DNA of 64,000 bases. Source: Micavibrio sp. UBA6147 (GTDB lineage Bacteria > Pseudomonadota > Alphaproteobacteria > Micavibrionales > UBA1664). The notes beneath the pieces are model-generated. The model ran no database searches, was not told the DNA's origin, and saw only the letters and a program-made list of their open reading frames with translations. The DNA lies in contig DIUX01000004.1 of assembly GCA_002423185.1 (NCBI GenBank), forward strand, positions 124,001 to 188,000. Direction: 5' to 3'. Below, piece by piece: positions 24,624-33,468 of this stretch (its first letter is position 1; every line of letters begins with the position of its first letter). Both the position numbers and the translations under genes were made by a program.

Positions 24624-25760
24624 ATGAAAATTATCCATGCGACCTCGGCGCATAACCCCTATGACCCGCGTATATTGTGGAAGCAATGCGCATCGCTTGC
24701 GGCGCGCGGGTTTGACGTGACGCTTTTGGCACCGTTTGACCAGCCTTTGCCGGATGAAGCGGGCGTGAAATTCCAGATTATGCCGATGCCCAAAGGGCGG
24801 TTTATGCGCTTTGTGAAAATGCCGTGGCATATTTTCAAAGTGTTGTGGCGCAACAAGGACGGCTTGTCACACGTTCATGACCCCGATTTATTGCCGGTTG
24901 TTTTGTTGCTCCGGTTGTTTGGGCGGCGCGTGGTTTTTGACATGCACGAAAACGTGCCGAAGCAGATTTTGCAAAAAGTGTGGATTCCCATTCCGGTGCG
25001 CAAGACGGTGTCGTGGTTGTGGCGCGGGTTTGAACGCGTGGCGTTTCGGTTCGTGCCCGTTGTCTTGGCGGCCAAGAGTTGCAGCGATGATTATCAATGG
25101 GTGCGCACCGACCGCAAGGCGGATGTGTATAATTATCCGATGGCACAGGCCGTGCTTGCGATTGAACGAAAACTCAAAGACCGCCCGACCGTCACTTATG
25201 TCGGCGGCATTATGGAAGAACGCGCCAGCGATGTGCTGATGGACGCGATTGATATTTTACATGCGCGCGGGCAATGCCCGTATTTCGACATGATCGGCCC
25301 CACAACGCCGCCGAATTTGATTGATATTTACCGTGAGCGGATCAACAAAGCGGGGCTGGATGATCGCGTCCGTTTTTACGGATATGTGCGCAATGATGAG
25401 GCGCTGAAAATCGTTCAAGGGGCGCATATCGGGCTGTCTTTTTTGCGGGCGAAGCCGAATTATATCAATACCTTCGCAACAAAAATGCTGGAATATATGG
25501 CATTGTCGATGCCGATTATCACGAGTAATTTTCCGCTCTATTCCACCATCACGCAAGAGCATGATTGCGGCCTTATCGTTGACCCTGAAAAGGCGGAGGA
25601 GCTTGCGGATGCTATTGTCTATCTTTTGGACAACCGCGATGAGGCCGAAAGAATGGGCGCGAACGGGCGCAAGGCGGTAGCGGAGCATTATGAGTGGGAG
25701 AGCCAGTTTGCAAATTTGCTTGAGTTATATGCGCGGCTTGGGGTTACGCCACTTCGCTAG
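24624..25760 (+). CDS. Glycosyltransferase family 4
   Basis: A 378-residue GT-B glycosyltransferase. The N-terminal half has HATSAHNPYDPRILWKQC and HVHDPDLLPVVLLL; the C-terminal half shows VTYVGGIMEERASD, GYVRNDEAL and the nucleotide-binding region KMLEYMALSMPII with the family Glu. It is transcribed divergently from the aldo/keto reductase operon and closes the polysaccharide locus. Donor and acceptor are unknown. A bidirectional terminator follows. Confidence 0.82.
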   Translation: MKIIHATSAHNPYDPRILWKQCASLAARGFDVTLLAPFDQPLPDEAGVKFQIMPMPKGRFMRFVKMPWHIFKVLWRNKDGLSHVHDPDLLPVVLLLRLFGRRVVFDMHENVPKQILQKVWIPIPVRKTVSWLWRGFERVAFRFVPVVLAAKSCSDDYQWVRTDRKADVYNYPMAQAVLAIERKLKDRPTVTYVGGIMEERASDVLMDAIDILHARGQCPYFDMIGPTTPPNLIDIYRERINKAGLDDRVRFYGYVRNDEALKIVQGAHIGLSFLRAKPNYINTFATKMLEYMALSMPIITSNFPLYSTITQEHDCGLIVDPEKAEELADAIVYLLDNRDEAERMGANGRKAVAEHYEWESQFANLLELYARLGVTPLR

Positions 25761-25825
25761 GGGCTGACCATTTTAGGTGTGAAAGTCATGCACCGCGTAT
25801 GTTGGGCGCATGTTGGGCGTAAGAA

Positions 25826-25851
25826 AAAAGCGGGGTGTATGCCCCGCTTTT
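25826..25851. terminator. Bidirectional rho-independent terminator
   Basis: AAAAGCGGGG-N6-CCCCGCTTTT between the plus-strand glycosyltransferase gene and the convergent minus-strand lipoprotein gene. Runs of A and T flank both sides, so it can act in both directions. Confidence 0.85.
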
Positions 25852-25886
25852 GTATTCTTTGTGTCTGGCGGCGGCGATTGTTTCGC

Positions 25887-26921
25887 CTATTTCGCCATGT
25901 CGAACACGATGCGGTGGGCGGCTTTGCCGGCGCCTTTGAGTTGCATGGTCTCGATAATCTTGGTTGGTTTTTTGAACATGAAGATCACCAAGGTTGTGTC
26001 GCCACTCTTTTGGATGTCGTATCCCTTGACCAAGGATGAATTCGCGATGGTCTTGGCGGTGAGGCCGTTTGCGGATTGCCCCGGAAGCTCAACAATCAAA
26101 AGATTTTCGGCGGCGTCGAGGTCGTAACGAATATCGACAGGGGCGCTGACGTCCAGCACGAGGCGGGATTTGCCATTGTGGTCGGCGATGCGGATGTCAA
26201 TCAACCCGTCCTTGCCCGCCGGAATTTGCGATACGAATTGTTTGCGCTCTTCACTCATGCTCGCGGTCGGGGCGACGTATGGGGCAACGGAAGGGGCGGG
26301 TTGACGCACGATCGGTTGCGCGGCGACGGCGTCACCGGCGCGCAAAATCTGCATCGGGCGTTGTTGCGCTGTATTGTTTTGTTGCGGGGCGGGGTTAAAA
26401 CTGTCGGCCATCGCCGTGGGCTGGCCCGTGCCGAAAGAGGGCGGCGGGACATCGGTGCTGATGGCGGTGAGCATGTTTTCAAATTTTTGGCCGAGCTCTT
26501 GAATCTCCAGCTTCATCGCATCGATGCGATCAACGGATGGCGTGACCATACGGATGTCGTTTTGCATAGTGTTCAAGGCTTGATGCAATTCACCAAGGCG
26601 GGCAAGGGAGGTGCGGACTTCCTCCGTTAAATAGGCTTTGCTGTTGATGCCCAAGGGGCCGTTCATGCCGAACATCAAGGGAGCGGCTTCGACCGGCTTG
26701 GTTTTCGCGGAGGCCGAAGACGGCAGGAAATCGGTTTCTTCCTTCGGCGTTAAGGTGCCGAGATAGCCACAACCGCCAAGAGTGACGGTGAGCGCCGCGC
26801 CCATCAACAAGGTGCGGATGCCCTGAACGCCTTGATGTGCGCCGCGTTTATGCTCTGCCTGAGCGGAAGAGGGTGATTTGAGAATTCTTACGAATACGGG
26901 CGATAGGACGGTGGTTTTCAC
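25887..26921 (-). CDS. Lipoprotein with coiled coil and AMIN-like C-terminal domain
   Basis: A 344-residue predicted lipoprotein. The GTG start at 26919-26921 has GAGGT seven bases upstream. A long N-region of about 37 residues precedes a hydrophobic stretch and the lipobox LTVTLGGC, so the mature protein would begin with Cys near residue 51. Residues 100-165 look like a coiled coil. A Pro/Gln-rich linker follows. The last 100 residues (GLIDIRIADHNGKSRLVLDV, later LLIVELPG and IVFDMAK) resemble the AMIN domain of amidase C and secretins, which binds peptidoglycan or targets proteins to the envelope. It may be an envelope assembly factor. The AMIN assignment is by pattern and not certain. Confidence 0.65.
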   Translation of the reverse strand: MKTTVLSPVFVRILKSPSSAQAEHKRGAHQGVQGIRTLLMGAALTVTLGGCGYLGTLTPKEETDFLPSSASAKTKPVEAAPLMFGMNGPLGINSKAYLTEEVRTSLARLGELHQALNTMQNDIRMVTPSVDRIDAMKLEIQELGQKFENMLTAISTDVPPPSFGTGQPTAMADSFNPAPQQNNTAQQRPMQILRAGDAVAAQPIVRQPAPSVAPYVAPTASMSEERKQFVSQIPAGKDGLIDIRIADHNGKSRLVLDVSAPVDIRYDLDAAENLLIVELPGQSANGLTAKTIANSSLVKGYDIQKSGDTTLVIFMFKKPTKIIETMQLKGAGKAAHRIVFDMAK

Positions 26922-27103
26922 GCGGGTACCTCATGTCGTTCAATGTGCGATGCCCGTTGTGTGGCTGAATGCCCTCACGGCGCGGGAATCGCATTTGTTC
27001 TTTGAGGAAAGTCTGTGGGGTTTCGCAAGACCCGTCAAGCGGCGGGGGAATTTGCTATGCACATCCTGTGCAGAACAATAAAAGACCCTTTTTATTCAAT
27101 ATA

Positions 27104-28957
27104 CTATTTTTCTTTGATGAATCTGTTTATAAGGCAAGCCTTGCTAATGGATTGATATGTCGGAATGTATCGCCCCTCAATATCGGCGCAGATGAGCATC
27201 GATGCATAGGCGGAGGAGATGAGCCCGTGTGAGCCGTGGGCGAGAGAATAATACAGGCCATCATGCCGCGAGTCTGCGCCGATGATCGGGAAACGGTCTT
27301 TGCTGCTCAGGCGCATCGCGGCGCGCAGGGGGGTGACGCCCTCGGCGGCCAGAATATTCGGGATAGCTTGATCGAAGCGGTCGATGTTCATGCGGTCGTC
27401 TTCGGCTTTCAGGTCAATCGAATCGTCCCATTGTTTGAAGCTCGCCCCCAAGATATGCCCCCCAAGGGATTGATTATAGGCCGATAAATAGCCGCCAAAA
27501 CACAAGGATGTTTTGAGCGGCGCAAGGCGTTCCTGACGTGCGGCGAGGCTTATTTGTCCGCGGACGGTGTGGATGATTCCGTCAGGGATTAAGGGGGCTG
27601 GGATTAAGGGCGCGGCAAGGTTTTTGATGCCGTCTGCGTTGGCTAGTATGACGCGGGCGGCTTCGTCAATGACCTGTCCGCTTTCATCCGTGATTGCCCA
27701 GCCATTTGCGGTGCGCTCAAGGCCGCCTATGGCGGTGTTCAGGCGGATATGCTCGGCGTGGCCTTGGGCGTAGGCGTGGCACAGCGCGGCGGGGGAAATC
27801 GTGATGGAATCGGGAAAATACAGCGCTGCATAGGGGAGCGGGATGCCAGCGATTCCTTCGGCCTCGGCGCTGGTGAGCCGGCGCATATGATCGGAATGCC
27901 AGCCGAGATTGGCGCAATAGCCTTCAAAACGGCGGGCTTTGTCGTCGTCGAGTTCGAGATGGAGGCTGCCGCAGCGCCGGATGTTCAATGCGCCATCGCC
28001 GCCCTTTTGTTGCGGCAACGCGATGTCGCGCAGGAAAAGGGCGTAGGCACTGGTGTAATACAGGCTGTGCGGGTGTTGTTTGGCGGTGAGCTTGGGGTTG
28101 ACGAGGCCGAGCGGGTTGCCCGATGCGCCGTCAGCGAGGCTTGGGGCGCGTTCGTATAATGTCGCGTCCAATCCGGCGCGGCGCAAGCGCCACAGCGCCG
28201 ATGTTCCCGCCAGCCCGCCGCCAATGATGAGGGTGCGGTTTGCGTTTGTATTTGCGCTTATGCTTGTGCTGGTTGCGGGGCGGGGGCGGGCATGGGCGCC
28301 CATATGCCCCGTGAGCATGTCGCGCTTGCGCCCGTATCCGGCGGATTTTTCAACGGTGAAACCATGGGCGGCGAGGCCGCGCTTGACGATTCCGGCTGCG
28401 GTGAAGGTGGCAAAACGCGTGTCGCGGTGGCTGAGCCGCGCCATATTCGAAAACAAGGTATCCGTCCACATTTGCGGGTTTTTGGCGGGGGCGAAGCCGT
28501 CCAAAAACCATGCGTCAATGGGGCGGTCATCGGGGCAATCCGGTAAAATATCGTTGATGTCACCAAAACACAGGGTGAGGCGGATGCGCGGGGTGATGTC
28601 GATGGGGTGAATGCCGACAACGCGCAGCGGATATTGATGCAAAAGCGTTGTTAAATAAGGGTCGAGAACGGGACGCCATTGGCGCAAAGCCTCGGCAATT
28701 TCGGCGCGGTCGAGCGGGAATTTTTCAACGGAGATCAGGTCTAGGCGTTGATCGGGCGTCGATGTTTCATCGAATAAACGCGCTGCACGCATAATGTTAA
28801 GGCCGGTGCCGAAACCTGTTTCAAAGATGCGATAGACTGGCTTTCCCGCCCAATGATCGGGCAAGCCATTGCCGCGCAGGAAAACATAATCTGTTTCCTC
28901 CAACCCGTTATCCTTGGAAAAATAAACGTCGTCGAATTCTTTGCTGATGAGTGTCAT
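27104..28957 (-). CDS. mnmC: tRNA 5-methylaminomethyl-2-thiouridine biosynthesis bifunctional protein MnmC
   Basis: A 617-residue two-domain enzyme acting on the wobble uridine of tRNAs. Residues 1-235 are the SAM methyltransferase (MnmC2) with FETGFGTGLN (residues 45-54) and the DUF752-type block IDAWFLDGFAPAKNP. Residues 240-600 are the FAD-dependent oxidoreductase (MnmC1), beginning RTLIIGGGLAGTSALWRL. The oxidoreductase removes the carboxymethyl group from cmnm5U and the methyltransferase then makes mnm5U. Length matches the full fusion found in proteobacteria. There is no clear Shine-Dalgarno site before the ATG. It is the only gene in its transcription unit. Confidence 0.92.
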   Translation of the reverse strand: MTLISKEFDDVYFSKDNGLEETDYVFLRGNGLPDHWAGKPVYRIFETGFGTGLNIMRAARLFDETSTPDQRLDLISVEKFPLDRAEIAEALRQWRPVLDPYLTTLLHQYPLRVVGIHPIDITPRIRLTLCFGDINDILPDCPDDRPIDAWFLDGFAPAKNPQMWTDTLFSNMARLSHRDTRFATFTAAGIVKRGLAAHGFTVEKSAGYGRKRDMLTGHMGAHARPRPATSTSISANTNANRTLIIGGGLAGTSALWRLRRAGLDATLYERAPSLADGASGNPLGLVNPKLTAKQHPHSLYYTSAYALFLRDIALPQQKGGDGALNIRRCGSLHLELDDDKARRFEGYCANLGWHSDHMRRLTSAEAEGIAGIPLPYAALYFPDSITISPAALCHAYAQGHAEHIRLNTAIGGLERTANGWAITDESGQVIDEAARVILANADGIKNLAAPLIPAPLIPDGIIHTVRGQISLAARQERLAPLKTSLCFGGYLSAYNQSLGGHILGASFKQWDDSIDLKAEDDRMNIDRFDQAIPNILAAEGVTPLRAAMRLSSKDRFPIIGADSRHDGLYYSLAHGSHGLISSAYASMLICADIEGRYIPTYQSISKACLINRFIKEK

Positions 28958-29033
28958 GGCGCTTTTTATAGGATATTTGGGTGAGGAAACAATGAAAAAA
29001 TCGGGGGAGGGTGTTCAGGCAGGGGGTGTTGTA

Positions 29034-29072
29034 GAAAATAAAAACCCCTGAATGTATTGCTACACTCAGGGG
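29034..29072 (-). terminator. Rho-independent terminator with no gene upstream
   Basis: On the minus strand the sequence reads CCCCTGAGTGTA-GCAA-TACATTCAGGGG (one mismatch in the stem) followed by TTTTTATTTT. This is a strong intrinsic terminator. The nearest minus-strand coding sequence upstream is beyond 32000, so it may end a short untranslated RNA starting between 29080 and 29640. Confidence 0.7.
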
Positions 29073-29534
29073 CATCAGTGGGGAAGGAGAAATAAAGCAA
29101 TCAAAACATGCTCTAAACGTTTGTCCACTCGGCTTTTTGCTTCTTGTTTTTATACCGTCTTTGACGGGCCGCTTTTTGCGTTTTTTGTTACGGTATTCCT
29201 ACCGAAAATCACACCCTCTATTGACCGTTTGTCCAGTGATCTCGGTGCATTTTCGCGTCTTTTATGGCCGTGTTGGCGCTGTAAAATGACGCTTTGTATT
29301 AATGTAACTTTAAGTTGGTTTTTCCATATATTGAAAACATTGTCAAGAAAAAAAAGAAAATTTTTTCAAATTATGTGTGTATTTTTTCTTTCGCTTTCAA
29401 ATAGATGCGCGTTTTTTATGCGACGAAAGGGAAAAATGCAAACTTAGCGCTGTGATGGCTTTTGTAAATGGCAAGTATTCGTTTTTTACAAAAATGCGGA
29501 AATTTTACGCATTTTATTCTTATGTAAAATTTAC

Positions 29535-29566
29535 TTGATTTTGAGAATTGTTTGGCTTATGTAAAA
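29535..29566 (+). promoter_or_regulatory. Promoter of the first helical-protein gene, containing TTATGTAAAA
   Basis: TTGATT (29535-29540), a 17-bp spacer and TATGTA (29558-29563). The -10 box is part of a TTATGTAAAA motif (29557-29566); another copy lies at 29520-29529. The predicted leader is about 70 nt. The same decamer in the same orientation is found upstream of flp and of the gene at 46668-48353. Confidence 0.45.
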
Positions 29567-29641
29567 ACATGGGCGGAGCTATATCCATCGCGATGTCCGA
29601 TACATCAGTCATGCAGTCAGGGAAAAATTAAGGGAACACCG

Positions 29642-30679
29642 ATGTCAAAAGATAGCAAGTCATTCGCAGAAAAGCTCGGGGGGATCTTCCTCGAAAAAAG
29701 TGGAATCAAGAACAGCTTTGATAAAGCCTATGAAACATTTATGGATCTGTCCGATAAAGGGGTTCCGCTTCCGGCCATTGCCAAGGACGTTGCCCCGCAT
29801 TTGCGTCCGGTTGTGAAGCAATTCACGGGAATTTTGGGCAAGGGTAAATTGATGATTGCCGCAACGGCGGTGAATTGGAAATTGAACCATACCTCCGCCG
29901 AAGAAATCCAAGGATACCTCGACAAGGCCAAGAAACAGGCGGAAAAAGACGTTTCGGAACATTCCAAAGACGCGATGGATGTGGCGCAAAAATTCTTGAA
30001 CGGCCTTAACCCCGAAGAAATCATCGCAGCCGTTGAAAACGGCAAAGGCGCGATTACACAGGATATGATCGAAGACGTGATTGCCATTGCAACGGTGGTG
30101 CGCGACACGTTGCCGCCGAAACTGGGGTCTTATTTGCATGATGTTTTGCCGGAGATTGACGACCTCGATAGTTTGATCCGCGCAGAAGCGGCAGCCTTGT
30201 TGAAGGAAGACACCGGCGCGAAAATCGACAAAGTGTTGAAAACAGCCAAGGAAAAAGCCAGCGAAGCCCCCGATGCGGCGCTTGGTGACGTGCAAAAAAC
30301 ATTGATCGAAAAAATGGAAGAAATCGACGCGCATTCGATCAAACGCATTGTCGACAGCATTGCAAGCGAGATGACGACCTCTAAACTCTACGCCCTTATG
30401 GATGCGTTCTTTAAGTTTGCGGATGAGGCGGTGGACGCGTTTGAACAAACCCAAAAACCCCTTCGCGAATGCACATTTAAATATGGCGCGGCGTATCAGG
30501 AAAAATTGCGCGACTTTTTGGAAATTGTTGAGCGTGCCTTGGATAAGGAAGGGTTGTTGCCCGACCATCTTGATGTTGAGGCGTTGAAATCATCATTCCA
30601 GACAAGCACCAAGCCGACAGGAACAGCAGGCACAAAGCCAGCGGCGATCCAAACGCCCAAGCGCGCGCCGAAACCCTAG
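29642..30679 (+). CDS. Uncharacterised helical protein (first of a tandem pair)
   Basis: A 345-residue soluble protein with no recognisable family, signal peptide or membrane segment. It is predicted to be almost all alpha-helical, rich in Lys, Glu, Asp and Ala, and ends in a Thr/Pro/Lys-rich tail. Local blocks such as GLNPEEIIAAVENGKGAI and EGLLPDHLDVEAL suggest repeated helical units. I chose the ATG at 29642 (AGGGAACACCG upstream) over an in-frame start at 29552. The next plus-strand gene encodes a protein of the same length and layout, including a GLLP motif near the C terminus. It has its own promoter and terminator, so each member of the pair is a separate unit. Confidence 0.72.
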   Translation: MSKDSKSFAEKLGGIFLEKSGIKNSFDKAYETFMDLSDKGVPLPAIAKDVAPHLRPVVKQFTGILGKGKLMIAATAVNWKLNHTSAEEIQGYLDKAKKQAEKDVSEHSKDAMDVAQKFLNGLNPEEIIAAVENGKGAITQDMIEDVIAIATVVRDTLPPKLGSYLHDVLPEIDDLDSLIRAEAAALLKEDTGAKIDKVLKTAKEKASEAPDAALGDVQKTLIEKMEEIDAHSIKRIVDSIASEMTTSKLYALMDAFFKFADEAVDAFEQTQKPLRECTFKYGAAYQEKLRDFLEIVERALDKEGLLPDHLDVEALKSSFQTSTKPTGTAGTKPAAIQTPKRAPKP

Positions 30680-30732
30680 AGCGGCGCTTAAGAGCCGACA
30701 CCTTAAAAAAACAGCTTTGTTGTCTTTGACGG

Positions 30733-30760
30733 AAACCCCTGAAACATCAGGGGTTTTTTG
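30733..30760 (+). terminator. Rho-independent terminator after first helical-protein gene
   Basis: AAACCCCTGA-AACA-TCAGGGGTTT followed by a T-run, 55 bp after the stop codon. Confidence 0.88.
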
Positions 30761-30906
30761 TTTTTGTGGTGCTGGTGAGCTTTGAAATCGGGGCGTATTT
30801 TCCGAAAGGCGGTTGACTCGCAGCCTCGGCCTGTTTAGTGATTATGGCATGAGTATTTACCAGAATGAATTCGCAGCAATCTTAATAACATAAATGGAAA
30901 ATGACA

Positions 30907-31962
30907 ATGAGAGATAATTTTAATAAAGGCCTTGGTGGTCTTTTGAACAGCAACCCAATCGTTGCCGATGCCGAAAGACTGTTGAAAGACCCGAATGTTC
31001 CGGTGAAACAAAAAGTTCAGTTGATTGCAACGATGGCTCTTCCTGAAGTCAAACAATTCAAAAATTCCCAAGATTTTCAGGAATTGCCCCTCATCATCAT
31101 GATGGCTGTCCAGCAAGTGCAGGCTCAATTCAACAGCCTTCCTGAAAACATGGCGAAAATGTTGCTGGCACAGCAATTGTCACGCGTTTCGTTGCAGGAT
31201 CTTGAGCAAAAAGTTTTGACATCCGTTGAGACGGCACGTCAAATCGCCGAAGATAAAAAGCTAGGCTCAGGCAAATTAACGGTTAAAGAAGAGGCTGGTG
31301 ACGGCCTTACCGACGAACAAATTGACGCTTACCTTGCTGAGTGCTTCAAAGAAGCCGGTGAAGAAGCTTTTGTTACGTTCGCCTTAGCCGGACGTAAAAT
31401 TGTTCCGACCGCCACATTGGCCTTTTTTGATGCCTTGACGCCTGCGGGTGTGTCTGCTGACCCAGTTGAGCGTGCGCGTGAAATGTATGCCGGCATTCTG
31501 GAAACGGGATCGTTTCAAAAGGCGACAAGCAAATATAACAACGCTGGTTTTAACCTCCTTTCACCCGCCGTTATCGCCAAAGCCGTGTCGGAAGTTGCGG
31601 CAAAAGTGAACGAAGACAGTGTTTACACACTTGCGAAAAACATCGTGAACAAGATTGATGCTTCGGCCTTGATTGAATTGGCCGAGAGCGGTTTGGATTT
31701 TGTTGAAGATGTTTTGAAGGCTGCAAAAGGCGGAAACGTTGCCAATGTGCAAGGCTCAAACTCAGGCGATAAATTCCTCAAGGCTTTGGGCAAGCAAACG
31801 CAATTGATTGAAGATGCCGTGATTGCGGCGGGCTTGCTGCCCGACACGGATTTGGTTGCAGCGTTCAAAGACGCACAAGCCGCCAAAGCCGCCGAAGCAG
31901 CGCCGAAAGCTGTTGCGCCGAAGCCGAAGAAAACATCCGGCCCGAAGCCGAAGAAAAACTAA
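30907..31962 (+). CDS. Uncharacterised helical protein (second of a tandem pair)
   Basis: A 351-residue predicted all-helical cytoplasmic protein. I do not recognise a family. It resembles the preceding gene product in length, in the block LSPAVIAKAVSEVAAKVNE compared with IDAHSIKRIVDSIASEMTT, and in the C-terminal arrangement (AGLLPDTDLVAAFKDA compared with EGLLPDHLDVEALKSS), then a Pro/Lys-rich tail. This suggests an old tandem duplication. An ATG at 30901 is also in frame; I prefer 30907 because GGA lies about eight bases upstream. Codon use matches the neighbours. The function is unknown. Confidence 0.72.
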   Translation: MRDNFNKGLGGLLNSNPIVADAERLLKDPNVPVKQKVQLIATMALPEVKQFKNSQDFQELPLIIMMAVQQVQAQFNSLPENMAKMLLAQQLSRVSLQDLEQKVLTSVETARQIAEDKKLGSGKLTVKEEAGDGLTDEQIDAYLAECFKEAGEEAFVTFALAGRKIVPTATLAFFDALTPAGVSADPVERAREMYAGILETGSFQKATSKYNNAGFNLLSPAVIAKAVSEVAAKVNEDSVYTLAKNIVNKIDASALIELAESGLDFVEDVLKAAKGGNVANVQGSNSGDKFLKALGKQTQLIEDAVIAAGLLPDTDLVAAFKDAQAAKAAEAAPKAVAPKPKKTSGPKPKKN

Positions 31963-31981
31963 TTGCGCGTTATGCGGGCTT

Positions 31982-32058
31982 GCTCAGGGGCGAATGCTGC
32001 CTGAGCGGTCAATACAGCTACGTTAAAGAAAAAAGCCGCCCTGAATGGGGCGGTTTTT
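31982..32058 (+). terminator. Two hairpins including a rho-independent terminator
   Basis: A hairpin GCTCAGG/CCTGAGC (31982-32005) is followed by the terminator GCCGCCC-N5-GGGGCGGTTTTTG (32035-32058). They end the second helical-protein transcript and face the minus-strand xthA gene. Confidence 0.8.
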
Positions 32059-32089
32059 GTTTGTGCGGTTTTTTGGGGGGCTTGTTGGG

Positions 32090-32905
32090 CTATGCAGCCC
32101 AGCAGGGGCGTAGGGCTTTTTCGTCAATCGTGACCCATATCGGGGTGTGGTCGGAGGCTTTTTCTTTGCTGCGCGGTTCTTTGTCGATGGCGCAGTCTTT
32201 CAAGACGTCCGCAAGGGCGGGGGAGAGCAGGAAATGATCTATGCGGATACCTTTGTCTTGCGGCCATGCGCCGGCTTGGTAGTCCCAAAAGGTGAAGGCT
32301 TGAACGGTGGGGTGAAGGCTTCTATACGCCTCACACAGGCCGAGGCCGAGAAGGCGGCGATAGGCCTTTCGCGTTTCCATGCGGAACAGCGCATCATTCG
32401 CCCATGCGGCGGGGTCGTGGCAATCAATATCGTCCGGAATGACGTTGAAATCGCCGCCGATGATAAAGGGGATGCGGCGGTCTGAATAATCCTTGAGATA
32501 GGCGTAAAGGCGATCCATCCAACGCAATTTATAGTCAAATTTTTCAGTGTCGACGGGGTTGCCGTTGGGCAAGTAAATGTCGATCATGTGAATATCGCCG
32601 ATTTTGACATCAAGGAAACGGGCTTGCTCGTCCGTGTCTTCGTTGTCGGCCATGGCGGGGAGGCGGTCGGCGATCAATCGTGCGTTTAAGGTGTTTTTAT
32701 ATAAAATCGCAACGCCGTTATAGGTTTTTTGACCGTTGACGATGGCGTCATAGCCAAGGGCGGTGAAGTCGTCCTTCGGGAAGTTTTCGGTGACTGCCTT
32801 GAGTTCCTGAAGCATCAAAACATCCGGCGAATGGGCGGTGAGCCAGTCTTGGACATGGGGCGACCTGACCTTAATGGAGTTGACATTAAAGCTGGCTATT
32901 TTCAT
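32090..32905 (-). CDS. xthA: Exodeoxyribonuclease III
   Basis: A 271-residue endonuclease/exonuclease/phosphatase-fold enzyme for base-excision repair, cutting at abasic sites and removing 3' blocks. Visible motifs are the N-terminal MKIASFNVNSIKVR, the Mg-ligand E34 in LMLQELKAV, the catalytic GGDFNVIPDDID and the C-terminal SDHTPIWV with the active-site Asp-His pair. Length is typical. AAGG precedes the ATG. It is followed on the same strand by nothing for 30 bp and then by the convergent terminator. It is separated from erpA by 36 bp, and the two may be co-transcribed. Confidence 0.95.
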   Translation of the reverse strand: MKIASFNVNSIKVRSPHVQDWLTAHSPDVLMLQELKAVTENFPKDDFTALGYDAIVNGQKTYNGVAILYKNTLNARLIADRLPAMADNEDTDEQARFLDVKIGDIHMIDIYLPNGNPVDTEKFDYKLRWMDRLYAYLKDYSDRRIPFIIGGDFNVIPDDIDCHDPAAWANDALFRMETRKAYRRLLGLGLCEAYRSLHPTVQAFTFWDYQAGAWPQDKGIRIDHFLLSPALADVLKDCAIDKEPRSKEKASDHTPIWVTIDEKALRPCWAA

Positions 32906-32941
32906 GGAAAAACCTTGGTAGGGATGTGTGTGAAGCGGCGC

Positions 32942-33286
32942 TTAGAGCGAGAAGGACGTGCCGCATCCGCATGACGATACGGCATTCGGGTTGCGGATTT
33001 TGAAGAAGGAGCCGCCGAAATCGCTCTGATACTGAAGCTCCGAGCCTTCCATCAATTCCATCGAGTCGACATCAATCACGACTTTGGCGCCGTTATGTTC
33101 GAATACGAGATCGTATTTCGGGTCGATTTTGGTGTCAAAATCAAACTCATATTGAAAGCCGGAGCAGCCGCCGCCGGAGATGCTGATACGGAAGAATACT
33201 TGCTCAGGGTTGCTGTGCGCTTTGAAGCGCTCAGTCAACGCGATGGCGGCTTTGTCGTCAATTTTGAAGGCATGTGTTTGGCTCAT
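32942..33286 (-). CDS. erpA: A-type iron-sulfur carrier protein (ErpA/IscA)
   Basis: A 114-residue HesB/IscA-like protein that carries or delivers Fe-S clusters. The three ligand cysteines are C41 in SGGGCSGFQYEF and C106/C108 in SSCGCGTSF, the C-x64-C-x-C pattern of the family. I start it at the ATG at 33284-33286 (MSQTHAFKI); an open frame extends 135 codons upstream but that part shows no conserved sequence. The position beside xthA and divergent from dgt is the common alphaproteobacterial arrangement. Confidence 0.92.
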   Translation of the reverse strand: MSQTHAFKIDDKAAIALTERFKAHSNPEQVFFRISISGGGCSGFQYEFDFDTKIDPKYDLVFEHNGAKVVIDVDSMELMEGSELQYQSDFGGSFFKIRNPNAVSSCGCGTSFSL

Positions 33287-33468
33287 GGAACGATTATAAT
33301 CGGGCTGAATTATTTTTGCAATGGTTTGTGGCGTGGTTTGTGATGGGGGGCTTCTTCTATGCTGGGCGGATCTTCTGTGTATGACCGTAATAAAGGCGGG
33401 GTTTGCGGTTGATTCAGGGCGCGGGGGCGGATAAAGTTGCAGATTAACGGAATGACTGGGAAGAAACG

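Larger units (their letters stand above)
28958..29641. other. Long intergenic region with orphan minus-strand terminator
   Basis: About 680 bp, AT-rich from 29280 to 29560. A terminator read on the minus strand lies at 29034-29072, yet no minus-strand gene ends there. A second small hairpin (CCGTC-TTT-GACGG) lies at 29155-29167. The right end holds the promoter of the helical protein gene. A 131-codon open frame at 29052-29447 on the plus strand begins inside the terminator and looks spurious. An unannotated small RNA on the minus strand is possible. Confidence 0.5.

Noticed and set aside
29052..29447. A 131-codon plus-strand frame in the gap before the helical-protein gene
   Set aside because: It begins inside a terminator stem, has no ribosome-binding site, is AT-biased in composition and shows no conserved pattern.
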